Part shown: positions 35,657 to 44,576 of the stretch, in pieces | How positions within the stretch are numbered: the first letter of the stretch is position 1 | Layout: every line of letters begins with the position of its first letter | Assembly: GCA_000621425.1 (NCBI GenBank) | Contig: JHYJ01000003.1 | Location: 34,903-98,902, forward strand | Reading direction: 5' to 3' | Source of the DNA: Lachnospiraceae bacterium AB2028 | Lineage (GTDB): Bacteria > Bacillota > Clostridia > Lachnospirales > Lachnospiraceae | DNA: 64,000 bases | Made by a program: the position numbers and the translations under genes | The notes under the pieces: model-generated | What the model was told of the DNA's origin: nothing | Seen by the model: the letters and a program-made list of their open reading frames with translations, nothing else | Databases searched by the model: none

Positions 35657-37153
35657 TTATCTGTACTCTAAGCATACTTTGCCTATGCTGACCTCGTCTT
35701 CTGCGGAAAGCATCGCCCTTTCCTCCCCTAACAGCTGTACGCCATTTAGAAAGGTTCCGTTGGTGGAATTGTAATCCTGCAGGTAGACATGGCCGTTTTC
35801 CTCAAACAGTCCTGCATGCAGACGGCTTACGGATCGGTCATTCAGTATCAGATCTGCAGCCCCCTGCAGTTTACCTATCGTATATGGAAAATGGTCTATC
35901 TCGTATTCTTTTCCGTGTTTCCTATCTACCAAAACATTCCTTATTCCGTCGCTGTCAGGCTCTACAAATACAGTCTTTCCCGAATCTTCAATACTCTGAC
36001 TCCGGCTCCTTTCCGGCATATCTGAAAAAAATTTATCAAAATCCATAGAACCGTTTCTCTCCAAACCGGAATACTCACTATGTTCCTTTTTGGGTAAAAA
36101 GTCGTCGAAATTTTCTTCCCTTTTAACCTTTTCATTTATGATCCCATCTTTATTATCAGCCGGAGAAATCCCAGTCTTCCTTTTTTTGATCCCGGAAATA
36201 ACCCCCTTAACTAATACGGCTATAGCTACTATCAATACAGCCAGCGCCACAAGCTTGACCGTTTTTGAATCACCTATTCCCGGTATGATCCCGGTTAGTC
36301 CCGCTAACGCTCCCGTTGCCAGCACCGCTGGAATCCATAAAGGAAGTCCTGTGCTTTCATTACTATCCGGTAGATCAGTCTTCTGAGCAATATCATTTTT
36401 TCTATCTTCCGGCTGAAACCTTTTTTCAGGGGAATGCTTGTCATATGCCACTATGCCGGCATCCTTTCTCATCCCCCGTCCCCTGTTGTCAATCGAATCC
36501 GGAAACGTTTCTATCATCCCCGAAGGTATACGCTCAGTATTCTCAACCGTCGCATGATAATCCTCCCCTAATACGTTTTTTTCTTCTCTCTTACACTCAT
36601 CCAATACCCTCTCTATATCAGACACTACATAGTTTTCCTTTCTTACGGTCTGATAAAAGCGGTAGGCCATAAGGGCCGCCTGTGCATCCGTACGGCTTAT
36701 CCGCTCAAGAAAAAACTCGGCAACATCTATAAGGCTCCCACCATCTGCTTTTTCATCCGGTGAAAATATAAACTTTATGTTTCCGTCATCAAGGCTCATA
36801 AATATACAGGCCGGATCCATAACAAGCCTGGAAAAATCTATCATATAATCTTCAGTCTCGCGACAAGCCTTGAGTATTCCCCTGATAGCCGATTCCAAAG
36901 TTATACTGTCTAATTCTTTATGTTCATATATCCTTCCAATAGGCTGCATGGAACTAATCTCGTAATATATATACTCCATGCCCTCTGCAATTCTCTCTTC
37001 CATAGGCAACAGTCCACTTATATCATTCTGTATAACCATTGAATACTGATAATCCTCATCAACTTTATCAGGCTTTCTTATCACCATATAGTTGTGATTA
37101 AGGCTTCTTTTATATTCTGCCCCACACCTTTCCGGGAAACTTATTTTTTTCAT
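35657..37153 (-). CDS. DUF6382 and FHA domain membrane protein
   Basis: About 498 residues from ATG 37153, preceded by GGAGGATAATT. The N-terminal ~190 residues are the DUF6382 type (RSLNHNYMVIRKP). Two hydrophobic helices lie near 295-340. A C-terminal FHA domain (about 415-500) has DRSVSRLHAGLF and STNGTFLNGVQL, the phosphothreonine-binding residues. In Lachnospiraceae this protein often accompanies Tad/Flp-like pilus genes, as here: it follows the TadE/TadV/TadG-like genes. It may link Ser/Thr kinase signalling to the surface apparatus; no kinase gene is present in the window. Confidence 0.82.
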   Translation of the reverse strand: MKKISFPERCGAEYKRSLNHNYMVIRKPDKVDEDYQYSMVIQNDISGLLPMEERIAEGMEYIYYEISSMQPIGRIYEHKELDSITLESAIRGILKACRETEDYMIDFSRLVMDPACIFMSLDDGNIKFIFSPDEKADGGSLIDVAEFFLERISRTDAQAALMAYRFYQTVRKENYVVSDIERVLDECKREEKNVLGEDYHATVENTERIPSGMIETFPDSIDNRGRGMRKDAGIVAYDKHSPEKRFQPEDRKNDIAQKTDLPDSNESTGLPLWIPAVLATGALAGLTGIIPGIGDSKTVKLVALAVLIVAIAVLVKGVISGIKKRKTGISPADNKDGIINEKVKREENFDDFLPKKEHSEYSGLERNGSMDFDKFFSDMPERSRSQSIEDSGKTVFVEPDSDGIRNVLVDRKHGKEYEIDHFPYTIGKLQGAADLILNDRSVSRLHAGLFEENGHVYLQDYNSTNGTFLNGVQLLGEERAMLSAEDEVSIGKVCLEYR

Positions 37154-37195
37154 AATTATCCTCCATCTCAAACCTGACTGTTTTTTTAGTTTCTA

Positions 37196-37696
37196 TCACT
37201 CCAAAGCGCCGCTCATATCACTTTCATCCGGCATACCGGACGTATCTGATAATCCCTGTTCCATAAACCTTTCCACCCTGTTAAATGTCCTTATGAGCCT
37301 GGAACACCTGATACGCTTTACTTCCTTCTGCTGTCCCAGATCCCATACTTCAGATTTAAAAACATCCATCCCCGGAACCGGTGGCGATTCCATTGACGCG
37401 GTAATTTCTGTTTTTATAGTTCCATATGAGACAGTAACATTTATCTCAGGATCCTCAACCAGTACCAGCCGGTCCGTAAGCAGTTCCTCGGTTTTATTTT
37501 TCACACACTCTATGATCTCTTCGTTATCTTTTTCCGGAACACTTGCCCCGAAAGTGAGACCTACTGAAATAGCGCTGTTTATTGCATTCCTGTTGTATGA
37601 AAGCATGCCTATCCAGAGTATCATTATGGTCATAAAAATGATGATCGGGATTATTACGCACGCCTCTATAGTCATCATTCCTTTATTATTCATCAT
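37196..37696 (-). CDS. TadE-like pseudopilin
   Basis: About 166 residues from ATG 37696, which follows GAAGGAATAT. The start MMNNKGMMTIEACVIIPIII has a short basic leader, then Glu within the first helix, the hallmark of class III prepilin-like TadE proteins. The extracellular part is ~120 residues with no Cys. It lies between a prepilin peptidase and an FHA protein gene. The open frame extends 17 codons upstream and overlaps the peptidase gene, but without a ribosome site. Confidence 0.8.
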   Translation of the reverse strand: MMNNKGMMTIEACVIIPIIIFMTIMILWIGMLSYNRNAINSAISVGLTFGASVPEKDNEEIIECVKNKTEELLTDRLVLVEDPEINVTVSYGTIKTEITASMESPPVPGMDVFKSEVWDLGQQKEVKRIRCSRLIRTFNRVERFMEQGLSDTSGMPDESDMSGALE

Positions 37697-37739
37697 ATAT
37701 TCCTTCTTTCCATACATTACATTTCTTCTTATCAGATGC

Positions 37740-38198
37740 TCACACACTCCGCAGGCTATAAATTACATATCCCAAAAACATAAAGGGAATAAATGGTATT
37801 TGGCTCTTACGGTTAGCTTTCCCCAGTGAGATAAGAATTATTGACACTATTGCTGCAAAGAATATAGCATACAGCGTCATCTCTATGCTGCCCGTATACC
37901 CGAATAAAAGCCCCGTCAGAAGAACCAGTATAGCGTCAGCCATTCCTATGCAGCCATTACTGAAGACTGACGCTACCATCACCATAGCTCCGATGGCCAT
38001 ACCTACACCAGCCTGCATAAAGCTTATGTTATTAACACTTAACAGGTATCCTGTCAGTAGCATCACTGCACTTACTGAACAGATCGCACCCATAAATATT
38101 TTCGGAACACTCTTTTTTCTTATATCCATAAAACTGCCTACTCCAAGTACAAAAGCCCACCATATATTTTTTATGCATTCCATTGTCTCAATTCTCAT
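37740..38198 (-). CDS. A24 family prepilin peptidase (TadV/CpaA-like)
   Basis: 152 residues, an integral membrane protein with about five helices. The two catalytic Asp positions of A24 peptidases are visible in GSFMDIRKKSVP and in GMADAI (usual form GxGD; the Gly is replaced by Ala here). The size matches TadV/CpaA, which lack the methylation domain. It would process the TadE-like proteins encoded on both sides. The TadZ, TadA, TadB and TadC genes of a full pilus machine are not in this window. Confidence 0.85.
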   Translation of the reverse strand: MRIETMECIKNIWWAFVLGVGSFMDIRKKSVPKIFMGAICSVSAVMLLTGYLLSVNNISFMQAGVGMAIGAMVMVASVFSNGCIGMADAILVLLTGLLFGYTGSIEMTLYAIFFAAIVSIILISLGKANRKSQIPFIPFMFLGYVIYSLRSV

Positions 38199-38216
38199 AC
38201 CAGCACATATCCTTTT

Positions 38217-39104
38217 CTAATCCCCATATCTCTGCGCACATCTTGAACAGACTCTCTTATCCCCCACCTGTGAAAGGGGAATTTCATAAATTGTCCTCTT
38301 AAGTCCGCTGCAGCTTATATCCGTGTGATAACGGTCTCCCTCATTCGTTATGAAATATATTCCCTCCGAATCACCATGACCACAGCGTTCACAGGCCGAA
38401 TAATGTCCTCCGCCTTTATTCACATACCCATCTATTTCATCAGCATTCACGGGAGTTATTGACAAATCCAGATGAGTACAACTCCGGCTCAAATGGTATA
38501 CTTCACTTCCTTCGGTAACATATACTATCCGCTCCGTGTCATCAGTATCACTCCCTGAACCACTTACATGAAAACCTGTCCAGGCTCTGGTTCTTGCCCG
38601 GGTCATTATTATCACATCGGGAATTCCGAAAACATTAGCCAGCGGTGTCATGGCATACCCGGCCTTAAGGTCCACCACCTCGTTATCATCAACCATAGTG
38701 GAGACAAGAAGACTTATATCACTGTTCAATCCGCATTGTTTTCTGTAATCATCCGGAAGTGAATCATTAAGCGCAGATGTTGTATATCCCCAGGACAGAA
38801 CCGTCTCTGCAATACCATAATCTACCGACTGATGCTCTGGATCTCCATGTCCTTTTGTACCATCAGCTGATACATACTCCATATTTTCTGCATTGGATAA
38901 TTCTGTATTGTCATACTTAAGCATTCCCTCTGCCGGTACATACAGCGCCACTTCCTTTGATGTCCGGCTAAGGACATGATCCACGCTCTGTTCCATATGA
39001 AGCATCTGCATAATAAACAACAGTGCCATGCAGAAAAAAAGATACAGCGGAACAAGGAACACAGCTTCTATTGTCAGACTTGCCTGAATTCTGTCATTTT
39101 TCAT
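38217..39104 (-). CDS. TadE-like protein with two C-terminal Cys4-type modules
   Basis: 295 residues. The N-terminus (NDRIQASLTIEAVFLVPLYL) is a pseudopilin-type helix with Glu. The C-terminal third holds two copies of one module: VYHLSRSCTHLDLSI...YSACERCGHG and RYHTDISCSGLKRTI...RVCSRCAQRYGD, each with a Tyr-His, a Cys and a terminal CxxC. The pattern resembles Ada-like or other small metal-binding folds on extracellular proteins. Whether the Cys bind zinc or form disulfides is not known. It is adjacent to a TadG-like gene with two bases between. Confidence 0.8.
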   Translation of the reverse strand: MKNDRIQASLTIEAVFLVPLYLFFCMALLFIMQMLHMEQSVDHVLSRTSKEVALYVPAEGMLKYDNTELSNAENMEYVSADGTKGHGDPEHQSVDYGIAETVLSWGYTTSALNDSLPDDYRKQCGLNSDISLLVSTMVDDNEVVDLKAGYAMTPLANVFGIPDVIIMTRARTRAWTGFHVSGSGSDTDDTERIVYVTEGSEVYHLSRSCTHLDLSITPVNADEIDGYVNKGGGHYSACERCGHGDSEGIYFITNEGDRYHTDISCSGLKRTIYEIPLSQVGDKRVCSRCAQRYGD

Positions 39105-39106
39105 GA

Positions 39107-40627
39107 TTACATGAACCTCATATTTCTTTCCACGAAAAACTCATATCCGTACCCACTCTTGAATGTAAACTGCACCGTCGCAGCAGCTATACAGTCATCC
39201 AGCCTGAAATCTTCATATCCCGACACCATGCGTACATCCATCTCCACTATATCCATCATCCGACCTACACGATTCTCCCTTGATACCGTATATAAAAGCA
39301 GACGCAGGTATCCCTCGTATCCAACCTCCATATTGGCAGGATCATCCGGCATATCCTTACCGGAGCCGTCATCTACAGAATCTGCGACCATATCCTCTGT
39401 AGCATTCAACGCGCCTTCCAGACTGAGTCTCCAGTCTCCCGGGCCCATAATTATAGGGAGTTTCCCTCCGGTCATAAGTATCCTTATATCCGAAACACTT
39501 TCGGCATATATCCATGCAGCATCTATAAGCGCAAGGTAAACAGGCTCAAGCTCAGGTGACATACTCGCAGCCGCAAGGGCAGCCGCTAATTCATTCGATT
39601 CCGCCTGCAGTTCAGCATCTTCAAAAAAATATATTGTATTTACAGCTCCGCGGATTAAAAGTATACGGTTAACTACCGTTCCCAAGTTTGCATCATCACT
39701 ATTCTTGCCTGCGTATATATACTCGACCTCATACTTTAATCGGCTCCCATCCTTTTCATTTAAGTAATTGCCTGCTTTTTCCATAATATATTCATTAAAA
39801 AGCATCTCATACATTATTCCTTCCCTGGCATCCCATTCTTCGTACATTCCGTCTCCTGCCACAAGATCCCTGTGAGATGCATAGATATCGGTATTTACAG
39901 CCTCAGTTGAAATCTCCTGTCCGCAAACAAGTGACAGTATCCCTCCACCGCGAAGATTATTTACCTGTTCCGCGGGATCCGCCTTTTCCGGTTCTGACCA
40001 GTCAGGATCATCCATTTTTCCGCCATTCCCATCATCTACCTGGGGGACCTCAAATTCATAATCATCCAGTTCCTGCTGTGCATCTGATTCTTCACTTTCT
40101 ATATCTCCTTCATATAATCCTGATGATTCCGACTTTTCAGCCATATCCTTTACATCCTCAGCATATGCAAGTCCGTACTTTTCAAGCATGTATGACAATG
40201 CCATATACCTGAACACTGCGCCATCATCATCCGTCGCCCTTGAAACACTTGTAAACTCCAGCCCATCACATTCAAGCCGCAAAAAATCAGATCCTCCCAT
40301 CAGGAAATTATCCATTCCCGGATCAATGTTATAGGAAAGGTAATCCAGCATATGTTCCCTGGTATTGTCTATTGATCCCATCCCTGTATCATATGCCGTA
40401 TCAATAAAAAGCAGGTCATATTGTTCCAGTAATTCCCTGTTATATTCTGCAAGTGCGGAATCCATAGCAAGATCCGTGGCACATCCGATCTTTGTACGCA
40501 TAGCACTTATTCTTGCTCCTTCTATCATTGTAAGGATAATGGGTATCATGACAGCTATCATAAGCGCTATGTATACGCTGAGCACACCAGCATTACTTTT
40601 TGATTTTTTCCCGATTACTTTATTCAT
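39107..40627 (-). CDS. TadG-like protein (DUF5702 type)
   Basis: About 506 residues from ATG 40627, which follows GGAGGATAG; an ATG nine codons upstream lacks this spacing. One N-terminal helix (GVLSVYIALMIAVMIPIIL), then ~470 extracellular residues with the pattern E..RISAMRTKIGCATDLAMDSALAEYN, typical of TadG/DUF5702 proteins. An acidic linker is near residue 175-225. First gene of a minus-strand Tad-like set. The second mobile element lies about 230 bp upstream of its start. Confidence 0.8.
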   Translation of the reverse strand: MNKVIGKKSKSNAGVLSVYIALMIAVMIPIILTMIEGARISAMRTKIGCATDLAMDSALAEYNRELLEQYDLLFIDTAYDTGMGSIDNTREHMLDYLSYNIDPGMDNFLMGGSDFLRLECDGLEFTSVSRATDDDGAVFRYMALSYMLEKYGLAYAEDVKDMAEKSESSGLYEGDIESEESDAQQELDDYEFEVPQVDDGNGGKMDDPDWSEPEKADPAEQVNNLRGGGILSLVCGQEISTEAVNTDIYASHRDLVAGDGMYEEWDAREGIMYEMLFNEYIMEKAGNYLNEKDGSRLKYEVEYIYAGKNSDDANLGTVVNRILLIRGAVNTIYFFEDAELQAESNELAAALAAASMSPELEPVYLALIDAAWIYAESVSDIRILMTGGKLPIIMGPGDWRLSLEGALNATEDMVADSVDDGSGKDMPDDPANMEVGYEGYLRLLLYTVSRENRVGRMMDIVEMDVRMVSGYEDFRLDDCIAAATVQFTFKSGYGYEFFVERNMRFM

Positions 40628-40778
40628 AAATGTTCTATCCTCCGGAAACCGCACTTCAGAATTAAAAAAAAAGGATTACGACATCAGAAACTGTTAGTTT
40701 TCTTAGTGATCTTATCGAAAAGTGTGTTGATTATTTCAGTTATGTTATCTTTGAAAATAATGACAAGGCCGACCAAAA

Positions 40779-40848
40779 CCACGAATATCTGTACCCCCTG
40801 GCCAAAGCAAGAAAATACCTATGTGTATACACAAAACACACTGTATTT
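40779..40848. repeat. Element end repeat, copy A
   Basis: From CCACGAATATCTGTACC to CACACTGTATTT. It contains TACCTATGTGTATACACAAA with the perfect palindrome TGTGTATACACA. Its left flank (CCACG) matches copy C but not copy B. Confidence 0.75.
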
Positions 40849-40857
40849 GATAAAAAA

Positions 40858-40949
40858 AATATCTGTACCCCCTGGCCAAAGCAAGAAAATACCTATGTGT
40901 ATACACAAAACACACTGTATTTTGTATCTAATATAACCGGAAGTTCTAC
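40858..40949. repeat. Element end repeat, copy B
   Basis: Identical to copy A over 65 bases, 74 bases away. It continues TTGTATCTAATATAACCGG, a right flank shared with copy C at the end of the window. Confidence 0.8.
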
Positions 40950-40995
40950 TAAAGATTAGAAAAAGATTTTCTAGAAAAATAACTTATTTTGTTAT

Positions 40996-43900
40996 CTATT
41001 GTTCATTGGTCGCTATATTTTTTTCTTTAGCGACTATCTCACCATCTTCTATATCTACCCAAAAAGTTAATATATTTGAATTCAATCTCTGAAGCTTGTT
41101 CATTCCTCTTGATGCACAATATATGCGAGTATCAGCATCATATACTATACCTCTTCTATCCTTTTGATTTTTGCTCATGGACAAAAGATTTTCTGTAATG
41201 TTTTCATCACTGTTAATTGTCAAATATTTTTTGTACATTTGCGGACAATTATTTTCTAATAGTGATTCGATGCTCGGATAAACAAATTTTTTGTTGATTT
41301 TTAACGCAGCATACGGTGTTAAAGATAAATCCGAAGGATTTACATAAATATGGTTAAAGTAATCAACATCTACTATACAACCATGCACAGTCCCTTTTCC
41401 GCCGATTAACTGTATTTCTTTTGATATACTTTTCTGTAATTTCTCATATTTTCTAAAAGGGGCATTTATCTTATCAATTAGGTAATCCATTTTATCGAAA
41501 TAATAGTTTACATCACTATTAGCCAGTCCCTTTATGACTCCTCCATATAATATAAATAATCTGTCATTGGCTTTTTTATATAAGAAACAGTAATAACCAT
41601 ATTTTTTGAGCATTATAATGCTTCCATCTTTCCTATTGAAAGTAAGTGATATATTTCTTCCACGATAAAACGAATAATATTCATCAGCTGTTATTTCATA
41701 AATCCCATCATTATATGTGTCAAAATAATCATAACAATACTCAAAACTAAACCATTTCAGGTGTGGTTTATGACTATATCCCACCTGGTTATCCGCATAA
41801 ATGTGGGCTTCATTATCATTTCTAAAATAGTTTCCATGTGTATGCCCACTAACATATATATAGTTAGGATTGAAAGAAACATTATCATTCCAGCTTTCCA
41901 TAGGCATATGCGTAAGAACAATAACTTTTCGATTTGGTAATGCCTGTAAAACCTTGTTATACAGTCTTAAAAATCTTTCACTCTGTTTTATTTCTTCATC
42001 TCTATTTATAACATCACGGTATAACCCCATATTTGCATTACATATTGTCTCGCACCCACAAAAGCCTATTCCACCTAATATAATAATAGTGGCACATCTA
42101 AGCCTATCTTGTATTTCATTACATGATAAGTTTATTATTTCATCCTCTTTTAGATATTCAAATACACCATGTGTTTTGTATATTATTTCATTATGAACCA
42201 ATGTTATCGGGAAACTTCTATACCTATCTACTATTTTATTTAATGAATTCCCAGGAAAAGGCCAAAGTTCATGATTTCCCAAAATAAACACCATTTTATC
42301 TTTAAGGCTATTACACCGTCTGTTTAAATAACTGATAAACTCATCAAATATAACAAAATCAGAAGACAAATCTCCCCCGATTAACACAAGATTATTTTGT
42401 GACTCATTAATAATAGTATCTACAATGCTTCGAATAACATATCGCACATCATTTGACGATTTCGGCTTATAATTCATAATCTGATGCAACAGATGAATAT
42501 CAGTAATATAGTTGATCATCCTGCCGTCTGTATTTCCAGCTAATGTCGATAATCCACTTATATCTTGAAAAATAAGTTCTGCCTGCTCTTCATTTTTCTT
42601 TGTTATTTCAAATGATTCAATATTATTAAAAGTAATATCCTTCTTTTCATAATTTATTCCTAAACTGTCACAGATATTACTGTTAATCATTGCCCCCCTG
42701 AAGTTTAATGCGGAAACATCCCTCAAATTTGATAAACCCTCACATAAAAGCAGATCAGCCCCGGACAAATCATTTGATAGATATGCTATGAAATCAAAAA
42801 AGTACCTAAATTGTTCACTATGTGATAGTACAGTGTTTCCGTCTGGATCTTTCCATATCTGTTCAACACAAAATCTTCCATTAATATAGTATTTTTTAAC
42901 TATATGTGTTAATTCTGCCTCTTTATAATCCGATACATCTCGTTTCTTTACTTCTTCACACAAATTGTTTAGCCTTACATCATATTTTTCTCTTTCAGCA
43001 GAAGACATATCTTGATGTTCATTATCATGGAAAGCAATCAAATCATCCAATGATTCGAAAAACCTATAAAGTATGATAAAACCATCATGTGTTTTACTTG
43101 ATTGACTCTTTGGTGAAAATAATCGGCATTCTATTACATCAGAGAAAAAACCTTGATTTCTAAAAGGAAAACTTGACGGATATCTAAAGCTTACATATGG
43201 CTTCTCGCCACTTAAAAAGAATTCTACCAGATTGTCAAAACGTTTCTTATACATCCTATCCGTTTTGTCAGAGACAGGTTCTTTAATTTCACAATAATAC
43301 AAATTATTTATAATAGTAGGATCAAATAATAAGAACAGACCTTTATATGGATTACCAAAATAGTAGCCATGCTTTTTCCATCTATATGACATCAACACCT
43401 TCAATCTGTCACTATTATTCAAATCATAAAAAACATACTGCCAGAAGAAAAAGTCTAACTCCATGCGTTCTTCTTTGTATAAAAAAGACTTTTCGTAATC
43501 ATCAATAACTTTTTCCAGTTTATCTACAGTATCACATGCAACAAATTTATTGATCCAGACTTTTACATCTTCTTTAAGATTACTCTGTACAGACTTTTTG
43601 GCAGCTATATCAACAGATAAATGTTTATAGTCATGATCGCTAATTGTATAGTTTATCAACGACTGTCTTTCTAATAACACTTTCCTATTGATTTTCTTTT
43701 TTGTTCCAGAAAAATCACACTGATAGTAGCATGCGTTATCATAGATGTTTCCGCCCAAGTAATCGAAATATTCATCAAAACCTTCAAATGTTTTATTTAT
43801 ATCCCTGTATATTTCCTTATCGCCACTAATATTTGATAATGATAATCTTTCCGAGACAAAATAGACCTGAGTTATAATGTCAAAACCAGCAGATAACAGA

Positions 43901-44040
43901 ATTCTACCCCCACCGATTCTTTCAGCAACAATCACTTCATTATCTTCCTGGTATTCAACCGGCAGATCATTATGATAGATTTGGTGTTTTTCTAATAATT
44001 CTATGTAATACTTTTTATCTCTAATATTATTCATATGCAA
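40996..44040 (-). CDS. Large calcineurin-like metallophosphoesterase, element cargo
   Basis: 1014 residues. Residues 1-505 have no recognised domain. From 513 there is a complete metallophosphoesterase core: TDIH (D514, H516), GGDLSSD (D557), GNHE (588-591), LTHMP (H711) and GHTH (732-735). All metal ligands are present. A further ~200 residues follow. Low GC and A-rich codons differ from the pilus genes beside it. It stands alone between the recombination operon and the element end, a usual cargo place. Enzymes of this class cut phosphoesters in nucleotides, nucleic acids or proteins; the size and position suggest phage defence, but this is inference. Confidence 0.85.
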   Translation of the reverse strand: MHMNNIRDKKYYIELLEKHQIYHNDLPVEYQEDNEVIVAERIGGGRILLSAGFDIITQVYFVSERLSLSNISGDKEIYRDINKTFEGFDEYFDYLGGNIYDNACYYQCDFSGTKKKINRKVLLERQSLINYTISDHDYKHLSVDIAAKKSVQSNLKEDVKVWINKFVACDTVDKLEKVIDDYEKSFLYKEERMELDFFFWQYVFYDLNNSDRLKVLMSYRWKKHGYYFGNPYKGLFLLFDPTIINNLYYCEIKEPVSDKTDRMYKKRFDNLVEFFLSGEKPYVSFRYPSSFPFRNQGFFSDVIECRLFSPKSQSSKTHDGFIILYRFFESLDDLIAFHDNEHQDMSSAEREKYDVRLNNLCEEVKKRDVSDYKEAELTHIVKKYYINGRFCVEQIWKDPDGNTVLSHSEQFRYFFDFIAYLSNDLSGADLLLCEGLSNLRDVSALNFRGAMINSNICDSLGINYEKKDITFNNIESFEITKKNEEQAELIFQDISGLSTLAGNTDGRMINYITDIHLLHQIMNYKPKSSNDVRYVIRSIVDTIINESQNNLVLIGGDLSSDFVIFDEFISYLNRRCNSLKDKMVFILGNHELWPFPGNSLNKIVDRYRSFPITLVHNEIIYKTHGVFEYLKEDEIINLSCNEIQDRLRCATIIILGGIGFCGCETICNANMGLYRDVINRDEEIKQSERFLRLYNKVLQALPNRKVIVLTHMPMESWNDNVSFNPNYIYVSGHTHGNYFRNDNEAHIYADNQVGYSHKPHLKWFSFEYCYDYFDTYNDGIYEITADEYYSFYRGRNISLTFNRKDGSIIMLKKYGYYCFLYKKANDRLFILYGGVIKGLANSDVNYYFDKMDYLIDKINAPFRKYEKLQKSISKEIQLIGGKGTVHGCIVDVDYFNHIYVNPSDLSLTPYAALKINKKFVYPSIESLLENNCPQMYKKYLTINSDENITENLLSMSKNQKDRRGIVYDADTRIYCASRGMNKLQRLNSNILTFWVDIEDGEIVAKEKNIATNEQ

Positions 44041-44174
44041 TTTGGTGTCTGTTGGTTTTATTTTGTATCATTATATCACACGATATTCTTTATTTTTATG
44101 TACGCTAATTCAATACAACATCAAAGCTGTATCCTCTTCAATGGCATATTAGCTATGTTTTTCAAAAGGGAATC

Positions 44175-44576
44175 TTAAAGATTTAAAAATGCCTGGAGAT
44201 TTCTGGCAGAAATGATCTCTTTCAGTTTCTGGTTTTCTTTTCTTAACTGTTCACATTCTTCATTGCGTTTGGACAGTTCATCTTCCAAAAGCTTAATCCT
44301 TGCATTCAGGACCTTGTCAAACACTGCACGCTTAGGTGCCGCAAAGTCCTTTCCCTGCTGCATCTTCTTTGCCCTTATAAGTTCAGCGTGGACATCATCA
44401 TTGTTATAGAAAAACGACCTGGACAGACCTGTCCTTTTCATCAGGCTGGCAACGGTAACATCAACATCATCTGTCACCATCTTCCTGATCTCAGTGATTG
44501 CCGACAGTTCTTTTTCCCGGTTCTTCTCGCGGTTTGTTTCAACCATCCGTTTGTAGATCTTATCGTTTCCTTCCAC
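44175..44576 (-). CDS. TnpC-like accessory protein of the recombinase operon (DUF6262 type)
   Basis: 133 residues. An N-terminal helical part contains a helix-turn-helix-like segment (VASLMKRTGLSRSFFYNN), followed by a coiled coil (KLLEDELSKRNEECEQLRKENQKLKE). Size and layout match TnpC of Tn554-type transposons, a non-catalytic helper that directs orientation and efficiency of transposition. It overlaps the end of the preceding recombinase gene by 17 bases. Confidence 0.8.
   Translation of the reverse strand: MEGNDKIYKRMVETNREKNREKELSAITEIRKMVTDDVDVTVASLMKRTGLSRSFFYNNDDVHAELIRAKKMQQGKDFAAPKRAVFDKVLNARIKLLEDELSKRNEECEQLRKENQKLKEIISARNLQAFLNL

Larger units (their letters stand above)
40628..40995. 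other. Intergenic region with left element boundary
   Basis: It holds two adjacent copies of the end repeat (40784-40848 and 40858-40922) and AT-rich sequence up to the metallophosphoesterase stop. The promoter of the Tad-like set must be in 40655-40780. No gene seen. Confidence 0.6.

Noticed and set aside
40779..40949. CRISPR array
   Set aside because: Only two adjacent copies of a ~65-base unit with a 9-base gap; no spacers and no cas genes.
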